Source of the DNA: Nageia nagi | Taxonomy: Eukaryota > Pinophyta | Length of the DNA stretch: 64,000 nucleotides | NCBI GenBank assembly: GCA_050084985.1 | Contig: JBITNC010000001.1 | Location: 163,060,001 to 163,124,000 of the forward strand | Direction of reading: 5' to 3' | Part shown: positions 56,711-64,000 of the stretch, piece after piece | How the letters are laid out: every line of letters begins with the position of its first letter | How positions within the stretch are numbered: position 1 is the first letter of the stretch | Program-made: the position numbers and the translations under genes | Notes under the pieces: model-generated | The model's database searches: none | What the model was told of the DNA's origin: nothing | What the model saw: only the letters and a program-made list of their open reading frames with translations

Positions 56711-57912
56711 ATGAATTGGCTATTATGAACATAACAATATGATATTACATAATATTATAGCAGCGAAAGAGCTAGTGAATTATAAATTATAAATAGTGTA
56801 CATAACACATGTGAGTATATGAAGCAAATGTATCATAGGAAAAAAGGAAAGAGTAAATATTTCATAGAACTTACTATCAAAAGTGCCTGAGGGTATTCCC
56901 CCAAGTATTTAAATGTGAATCGCAATATTTTATCTTACCAGTGTCAATGCTTACTTGAGCATTGGTGCTATTCCTTTTAAACTAATGAGATATGATTTTT
57001 CTACCCCAAATTGACTATGATTTGCTCCCAACATTCTAATTTGTTTTACTAAATTATGACTGTAATCTATCATATGAGTTTTATTTGAATGGTTTGACTA
57101 ATTCATCTCATGAGACCAATATGTATTTTTTGGACATGCCTATTATATTCTTGAATATATTGTGGTTTATCTTATTTATTTCCAACTAAAAAATCCTACC
57201 ATATTGAATTTAACTCTTTTTGAATCTTATATAGTAGCATTGTTGATGCTAACATTATCAATGATGTAGTTTAAGAGTTCATGCTTGTATACATGCTTAA
57301 TAAATGATATGAAAGGAATTATTGGGTATATGTATCTTACAATGGATATGATAGTCTCATATGTATTTAACATCCAAGGGAAAGATAAGGGACCTAACAC
57401 ATTTTCATTTTAGTTTACATGCCCTAGTTTTTATGTTAAAATTGACCAAATGAGTTTTATTTCATTATTTTCATTCTAGTTTTTTAAGCTTTGGACTTAG
57501 GGTTTATTGAATTTATGTGCAAAAAGAAAGAGGAGGTTATATTTTGAGTGTTAGGGGAGTAGTTTTAAGTTTGTGATTCAAAATGTATCATAGTTTTAAA
57601 TTTGTGATTCAAAATGTATCTTCCAACCTGACCATAATATGAAGTTAACAAAGGATATAAACCATTGGGCATACCTGCTACATGAGAATCGTATATTCCT
57701 CCATGTGGTAAGTGTCCTTAATTATTTTTATTGATTTTATTATTTGTATATTAAAAATTGAGGAAATAAATCAACTACCAAGTCAAATTTGAAATTGCAA
57801 AATTGTATAATCTAGGTACAATGTTACATCATTATTCTCATCGTTAAGGTTAGTTTTATGTGCATGTGTCTAGTTTTTCACCATAGATTTTAATTTATCT
57901 TACTTGTTTATT
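56711..57912. other. No gene recognised
   Basis: AT-rich, without a frame or repeat that I can support. Confidence 0.5.
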
Positions 57913-58681
57913 TGTAAAACTTAGATAACTATGTTGTACTGAAGTTCATCACATACATATTTCATTCATATACTTATATTAAATCCAACTATATATACAC
58001 CTATAATGTGGATGCTCCAAAAGAGACTATTTTTAGGGCATCAATGTTGTACAATTAGTTGAATTCACTTACAAAATTAAGTATGCAAGTGCAAAATTAT
58101 TGATCAAAGATATAAAATAATGAAAATCAATCAATCACATAAATTAATTTAAGAGATTTATGTTGGTTCCTACCAATGTAGGAGTACATCCAGTTTAATA
58201 GTTCCTCTTCTTCATTATGAGGATTTTACATGGATTTATACAAGATCATGGACAAACATACCTCAGAGAAAAACAGTCCTTCTTTCCTATCCAAATCCTC
58301 CAAAATCTCCTTGAATCAAATGAATATGAATTATTCAATATAAAAAATATCATAAAAACCTCATTAACTCTTAAACAATGAATTCTATAGGCAAATATAT
58401 AGCCTTGGAGTATTGCACAACTTCTTGAACCAACAAAATCTCTTCCTAAAAAAATATGGCAATTGAAATTATATTGATATTTGAGTTTCGCTATTCAATA
58501 TATTTGAAGGTTTGATGTCCATACTCTAAACTAGGCCTTTATGACATCCACGTTGTGTATCCTATGGATCCTTCACACCAAATCACTAGAGTATGTCTAA
58601 TTCCAAACATAAAGATACATGGTGCGTATATCTCTATCCATGGAATATCATAATTCCAAATTGGCCCATTTAGATCATGCA
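57913..58681 (-). repeat. 3' LTR and polypurine tract of G2
   Basis: Aligns with 63350-64000 (CAAAATTATTGAT, GTAGGAGTACATCCA, ACAACTTCTTGAACCAACAAAA). On the minus strand it would start TGCATGATC, preceded by CCATTGGGGA (58682-58691) as polypurine tract. This end is inferred because the matching end of the other LTR is outside the window. Confidence 0.75.
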
Positions 58682-58716
58682 TCCCCAATGGAAAAGGAAT
58701 TTGGTGCCACAAATTC

Positions 58717-60150
58717 TTAAGTACGTATATGATGAGGAAATAATTCCCCCAACATAGCTTTATCATACCATTTCTTCTTAATAGGTAAATATACTTTCAA
58801 CCCCGCCAACCAGATTTCTTGGTCACCTCCCCTTGTATTATGAACCTTCTTTTGTAGGATTGAATCTTTCCTAAGCTTATTCATGGTGTTTGAATCTAAG
58901 TCATCAATTAATGGCAAAACTTGCCTTGTCTCCTACTCTTCCTCAATTAGCATGGATGACTCAAATAATTTCAAGTTCTCTACATTCACAACTAAGTATA
59001 TATCCATGTACGAAGATATGTATATAATCTAAAAGCATTTTCACTTACTTGCTCCATAATATGAAATGGTCCATATCTGATAGGTTTAAACTTCTTGGCT
59101 AGTACTTGTAGTCTCTCTATCCTAAATTACAAACAAAGTTGATCCTCTACTTGGAACTTGTGGTCAACCCTATGCTTGCCATGCCTCAACTTATATTTGT
59201 ATTGGTTATCTTGAATTTGCTCTTGAACTGTCAAATGAATTTTACTTATCTTTTCAATGAATTGTTCAATTTACTTATATTCATGCATAACTAAAAAATC
59301 ATCATTTTATTTCTCAAACATAATTAAAAGGTGATGGAGGTAAAAACCCATAACATATTTCAAATGGAGATTTATTTGTAGAATAATGAATTGTGTTATT
59401 ATATGAATGTTGAATAAATATAATATGCTCTTCCCAATACTTCAAATGCTTGCCATAATAACCTCTTAAAAATTCAACCATTGTACTATTCACCACTTCA
59501 GTTTTCCCATTTTTTTGACAATGAAAAGTAGTGCTCGTTTTCAGTCTAGTATCCATATTCTCCCATAAAGAGTCCAAAATTTATTTAAAAATCTAAAATC
59601 TCTATCTAAAATAATAAAACAAGGTAACCCAAAATGAACCTGCATATGAGAAAAGAAGAGTTCAATAGCTTTCTAACCCATTATAGTCTACTTACATAGA
59701 ATTAGCACACACATCTCACTAAATCTATCAACAATTAAAAATAAATAATCATACCCTTTCTTGTACTAGGGTAATTTTCCTATAAAATCCATTGAAATAC
59801 TATCCCAAGGATGATGAAGGACTGGAAGTGGTTGATAGAAACCCAATTTCCTATTGCTAGGTTTTCTAGTGTAACATATTACATACCCTCTTATATACTT
59901 TCCAACTTGCTCTTGTATTTTTTACCAATACATATAGCTTTGTAAATTTGCAATTATCTTACCAACCCCAAAATGTTCAATAAATTTCAAAGTATGATAT
60001 TCTTTGATCAACCTAATTCTTTCTCCCTTAGGGACACATAATGCATTATTTTTATGGACTAGGCCATATTTAATATGAAACTCATCCATACCTTCATAAC
60101 TTGGTGTAGATGATTACTTCAACTTCCTATACACCTCCCCAACATTTGCA
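58717..60150 (-). pseudogene. G2 integrase
   Basis: Reading minus, the zinc module end lies near 59870-60040 (KEYHTLKFIEHFGVGKI). The core has DSISMDFIGKLP near 59800 with the first Asp, and FIILDRDFRF near 59600 with the second Asp. The frame 59314-59577 has HCQKNGKTEVVNSTMVEFLR, with the catalytic Glu, and HSYNNTIHYSTNKSPFEICY. The frame 58717-58917 (ILQKKVHNTRGGDQEIWLAG) may be a chromodomain-like tail. Multiple stops are present. Confidence 0.85.
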
Positions 60151-60289
60151 TCCTGCATATATGACTATAGAAATCCCTTAAAGAAAAATGGATAAACTTT
60201 CATGACTATCAAAGATATCATTCACTCTTAGCATGACATAGACATTGTAGTTTTAGGCTCATAGGATGTCAACATTGTAGTTGTTGTTA

Positions 60290-60800
60290 CTAGTGGCTTG
60301 GAAAGCATATCAACAATCTTGTTAGTGCTACCTTTCTTGTATTTTAATATGATGTGGAACTACTACAAAAACTCCATCCATTTGAAGTGCCTTTCTTAAA
60401 CTTAGATTGAGTTTGCAAATATTGTAATGCTTGATGATCAGTAAGAATTATTATCTCCTTTCCCATTAGGTAATGCTTCCACTTCTTTAGTTCACTTGAA
60501 CCAATGCATACAAATCCTTATCATATGTAGGATAGTTCAAAAATGCCCCATTTAACTTCTCATAATGGTAGCAAATAAGTATTCTTCTTGCATCAATTTG
60601 CCCCCATGGAATACCCACTAACATCAATCTTAATATTAAATGGATGTTGTAAATTAGGTAATATCAAAATAGGTGCATTACTAATATTTTCCTTTAGTAA
60701 GTCAAAATAAGTTTTTTGTTTCTTTTCCTATACAAAACCTTTCTTCTTTTCTCCTGTGATATCAAACAATGATGAAACAACATCGAAAAAAATCAATAAT
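60290..60800 (-). pseudogene. G2 RNase H
   Basis: The minus strand near 60380-60540 reads YPTYDKDLYALVQ and LLTDHQALQYLQTQSKF, the classic gypsy RNase H motifs (YP.YDKELLAIV, DH..L). It is degraded by stops. Confidence 0.8.
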
Positions 60801-61640
60801 AAACTTTTTAAGGTATTGAGAAGCCCCTAGATAATTCTTGGTTTCTATCATACTGCAAGGTCTTGGCTAATCAACAATAGCTCTAATATTTTTATGATTT
60901 ATTCTAAGTTATCCTCCACCAATGACATGTACTAAGTACACCAATGATGTCTTACCAAACTCATATTTACTAGCTTTTGATAATAAATGCTCCTTTTGCA
61001 AAGTTTATAACACCTTCCTAAGATGCTCCAAGTGTTCATCCCAAGTACAATTATAGATCAAAATATAATCAAGATATACAACAACCAAAGAATTAATATA
61101 TTGCATAATAAAATTATTTATCACCCTTAAGAAAGTGGTAGGTACATTACACAACACAAAAGGTAAAATTAACCATTCATATACACCTTGTATAGTCTTG
61201 AACATAGTCTTCCAAATTTCCTCATCTTTGATTCTCACTCTATGAAACTTTCTCCTCAAGTCCAATTTGGTGAAATACATGTCCCCTTGCTATTGATCCA
61301 ACATATCATCTATTTGAGATAATGGATAATGATTCTTGATGGTTATCTTATCCAAATTCCTATAGTTAATGCATACTCTCCATGATCCATCCTTCTTATG
61401 AACAAGCACAATAAGTGAACCATATAGAGATGTATTGTATCTTATCATGCCTTGGTTCACTAACTCTTGAACTTGTAATTTTATCTTCCCTTTATATAAA
61501 ACTAATTGTCTATACAATCCTAAGTTAGGAAGAGGGGAATCAAGTAACAAGTAGATTTTATATTGAATTTTTGACAATGGTAGTAATCCTTTTGGCCTAG
61601 TAAACACACCTTGAAACTCCTGCAACAATTTCTATATTTT
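60801..61640 (-). pseudogene. G2 reverse transcriptase, catalytic motif mutated
   Basis: The frame 61290-61628 covers the start (LVHKKDGSWRVCINYRNLDK, NHYPLSQIDDMLDQ). The frame 61005-61280 continues with YFTKLDLRRKFHRVRIKDEE, FVLCNVPTTFLRVINN and VVVYLDYILIY. The last should be YLDDILIY, so the second catalytic Asp is Tyr. Only one stop separates the two frames, making this the best preserved domain of G2. Confidence 0.92.
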
Positions 61641-62060
61641 ATCCTCCTTACTCAATGACATTCATATAATAGTTTTAGTTTGGAAGGGTTACAACACCAT
61701 GCATTTTGCAAAATCATCTTTTGTAGCTCTGACTATAAGCAATATAAATTTCTTACTAATGTTTATCGATCTTTTTACTTGACTTGTTGTAACCAAAGAT
61801 ATTTTTTTAATAGTCTTAAAGGCATGAACAATATAGAGGAAATGGATTGTTAAGTACTACACCATAAATATCAAGGGGTACCACATCCAAAACTACTTAA
61901 TTAATAAAAATAGAGGAAATGGTAAAATTCAACTTACATTGCTTTGTTGCTTGTAATCATCGTGAACCCATTCCAATGGGTATGGTTGTGGGTGCTTCTC
62001 TATCTTCAATCCCAAATTTTGTATCAAACTCTCAATAATTAGATTTTATTAAGAACTAGG
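61641..62060 (-). pseudogene. G2 protease region
   Basis: At the end of the frame 62049-62306, VDSIVDPSS stands where the family has a DSGS-type active site, so the Gly is lost. After a stop follow IESLIQNLGLKIEKHPQPYP and LEWV, then VVPLDIYGVVL near 61880. These are the usual landmarks of gypsy proteases. Confidence 0.7.
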
Positions 62061-63323
62061 ATCTACAATAGAATCAACCTTTTTTCCCTTAATTTGGATC
62101 TTTACATGGGATAGTGAAGTTCTTTTCTTCTTAGTTTGTTTACCATTTACAACTCCATCAGCTGTTGTATGCTCAAGGTTTTCATCAAAGCCTCCACTAT
62201 CTTCAATATCCTCACTCTTAGTTACCATTGCATTCTTCTTCTCTAGATTCTTCTTCTTCTTGTATGGGTGTAAATTGGGGTAAAGCTTCCAACACTTATC
62301 ATCCACATGTCCATCTTTATCACAATGTGAACAATATCTTATATCACCTTACTTCTTTGAATTATTTATGATTTTCTTCTCTTGTTTCCTTCTTTTAGCC
62401 TTTTCTTAAGTTGTATTTTCTTATTGGTTCCCCTTATTATTTTAATTCTTCTTGGAGTTCTCAAAATATTGTTTATGTCTCCCATCTTCATCCAAGTATT
62501 AAGCTTGCACACAAACTTGATCAAAATTAGTAGGATTAATCAACAAAATCAACTTTTGCAAATGAGTATATAAACCTCCAATGTACTTTATCAAATTTAA
62601 AGTATCCTTGAGTGAAATCCCAAGTAAAGTTTCTTGCCTTCTAAATTAAATGGTGTATTTTTGGATTGATTATCCTCTTTGTTGTTGAATAAATTTTGAT
62701 TTCATAAGTTGCTTATTGTGATGACCCAAAGGATAGAATTGATCTCTCAACAAAACCTTGAATTCTTCCCAATAAGAGATGGGTTTTTGGTCCTTATGTT
62801 CAAGGGATTCAACATGACTCTCATACTAAACTAATGCATGACCTTCCATTTTAAGTCTAGCACACAAAATTTTCTAAGCATCATTTTCAACACAATTAAC
62901 CTAAAACTATACCTCAAGTTGTTTCAACCCATTATTGAGCTTCTCAGCATCTACTTTAACTCCAAATGTAGGGATGTCCACTTAGGACTCAACTATGAAT
63001 GCCAAGGATGTAGTACAATGAGAAGGCCCAATATCATCAAATGATATTTTATCAAACTCAGGTATCCTTGGCTCCTTTCTGGTCCATATTCCTTGAAGTA
63101 ACTCCATGATTCTAGCCATATTAGTCTCAATTTCAAGAAATATCCTTTCAAAGTTTGAACTCAAATCAACATCAATTTGTGGCTACCTTATTTTGTTACC
63201 TTCGTAATCTTTCGCTTAATTGGCTCTTCTATGTATTATTCCAATCTCAAAATCAGGAGGAAACAACTTAGCTCTTTGACACCTTCCATCTTGCATTCAA
63301 AAATTCCTAATCAACTGGAACTA
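62061..63323 (-). pseudogene. G2 gag with CCHC zinc knuckle
   Basis: From near 63160 the minus strand reads MSSNFERIFLEIETNMARIM, then KVDAEKLNNGLKQLEV near 62950. It continues ILCARLKMEGHALV, SYWEEFKVLLRDQFYP near 62760 and TLNLIKYIGGLYTHLQKLI near 62580, the retrotransposon gag domain. A perfect knuckle, CSHCDKDGHVDDKC, is at about 62292-62336, followed by WKLYPNLHPYKKKKN. Stops interrupt it in several places. Confidence 0.88.
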
Positions 63324-63337
63324 GTTCTCTAATACCA
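63324..63337 (-). promoter_or_regulatory. Primer-binding site of G2
   Basis: The minus strand reads TGGTATTAGAGAAC directly after the LTR end, close to the TGGTATCAGAGC complement of plant initiator tRNA-Met. It would prime minus-strand DNA synthesis. Confidence 0.8.
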
Positions 63338-64000
63338 TGTATTCTATAAAACTTAGATAGGTATACTATACTAAAGTTCATCATATACAAATTTCATTCA
63401 TATACTTATATTAAATCCAAGTATATTAAAACTATAATTTGGATGTTAAAAAAGACTATTTTTAGGGCATCAACATTGTACATTTAGTTGAATTCACTTA
63501 CGAAATTAAGTATGCAAGTACAAAATTATTGATAAAATACAAAAATAATGAAAATTCAATCAAGAAAATAAAATAATGTAAGAGATTTATAATGGTTCCT
63601 CCTAGTGTAGGAGTACATCCAATTTAATAGTTCCTCTTCTTTATTATGGGAATTTTACATGGATTTAATTATAAAAGATCATGGAAAAATATGCCTCAAA
63701 CAACAACAATCCTTCCTGCCTCTACAAATCCTCCAAAATCTTCTTGAAATATAGAATAAGAACTTTTCAAAATGAGAGTCTCACAAAAACTTAATTGACC
63801 CTTAACAATGATTTCTACAGGTAGATATATAGCCTTTGAGCATATTACAACTTCTTGAACCAACAAAACATCTTCATAAATAGTTATAGAAACTAAAATG
63901 ACCTTGACCTTTGAGTTTCCTCACTCAAGCTATCAAAAGGTTCAACATTCACATTTTTTTTACTATGGTTCCTTCATACCAAATCACTATACAATATCTA
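63338..64000 (-). repeat. 5' LTR of G2, partial
   Basis: It begins TGTATTCTATAAAACTTAG on the plus strand, so the minus LTR ends in ACA beside the primer-binding site. It matches 57913-58600 and continues beyond the window edge. Confidence 0.85.

Larger units (their letters stand above)
57913..64000 (-). mobile_element. Ty3/gypsy retrotransposon G2, cut by the window end
   Basis: The minus-strand order is gag with CCHC knuckle, protease, reverse transcriptase, RNase H, integrase, and no archaeal RNase H. Its LTRs (57913-58681 and from 63338) match over the visible part. The primer-binding site resembles that for initiator tRNA-Met. All domains carry stops or frame changes and the catalytic residues are damaged. 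The lineage differs from G1 and fits the commoner gypsy groups. The possible C-terminal chromodomain-like segment is at 58717-58917. Confidence 0.92.

Noticed and set aside
1-64000. CRISPR arrays, tRNA or rRNA genes, prokaryotic operons
   Set aside because: No regular spacer-repeat array, cloverleaf or conserved rRNA segment was noticed. The tandem repeats present have no unique spacers, and the sequence style is plant nuclear DNA.

Overview
This 64 kb window is nuclear DNA of a land plant, most likely a gymnosperm or another seed plant with a very large genome. It is AT-rich and gene-poor. It is packed with old, mutated LTR retrotransposons and LINEs nested inside one another, and it holds only two convincing protein genes. 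No RNA genes, CRISPR arrays or prokaryotic features were seen. The species is inferred from genome style alone, not from a marker.

Genes. (1) 12243-13360 (-) encodes the chloroplast ATP synthase gamma subunit (atpC), with a transit peptide and the CxxxxxC redox switch. It is full length but has one apparent single-base deletion at 13031-13033. (2) 47711-48112 (-) encodes a 133-residue uncharacterised plant protein with a KYLKPGALARLRD motif. Its leader carries an overlapping upstream ORF with an exact 21-bp, 8-copy, heptad-coding repeat. Both lie in small islands of higher GC.

Layout. 1-4802: a decayed gypsy element (G0) whose LTR is split by a patchwork of repeats and a LINE. 4803-12242: fragments of an unknown repeat-borne protein family (U), a second LINE copy, and the right arm of a large inverted repeat. 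12243-13613: atpC and its promoter. 13660-23690: an AT-rich repeat (R) split by an 8.4 kb Tat/Ogre-type gypsy element (G1), with LTRs, target-site duplication and recognisable empty sites. 23690-41073: a LINE, then two large copies of a chimeric unit (R + LINE reverse-transcriptase piece + copia LTR-like sequence), two decayed Ty1/copia elements, a 1.3 kb solo LTR with perfect target duplication, and a 191-bp retroposed insertion. 41074-44760: two LINE ORF2 remnants. 47711-48700: gene 2. 49430-50743: a LINE remnant. 50744-57912: mostly unassignable, with one 42-bp coiled-coil-like minisatellite. 57913-64000: a second gypsy element (G2) running off the right edge.

The two genes have no visible functional link. 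The other elements record layered insertion and decay: frameshifts, stops and lost catalytic residues make every autonomous element here look dead. I found no convincing new biological system. The observations most worth checking are the coding minisatellites, the atpC frameshift, the chimeric duplicated unit and the U protein family.
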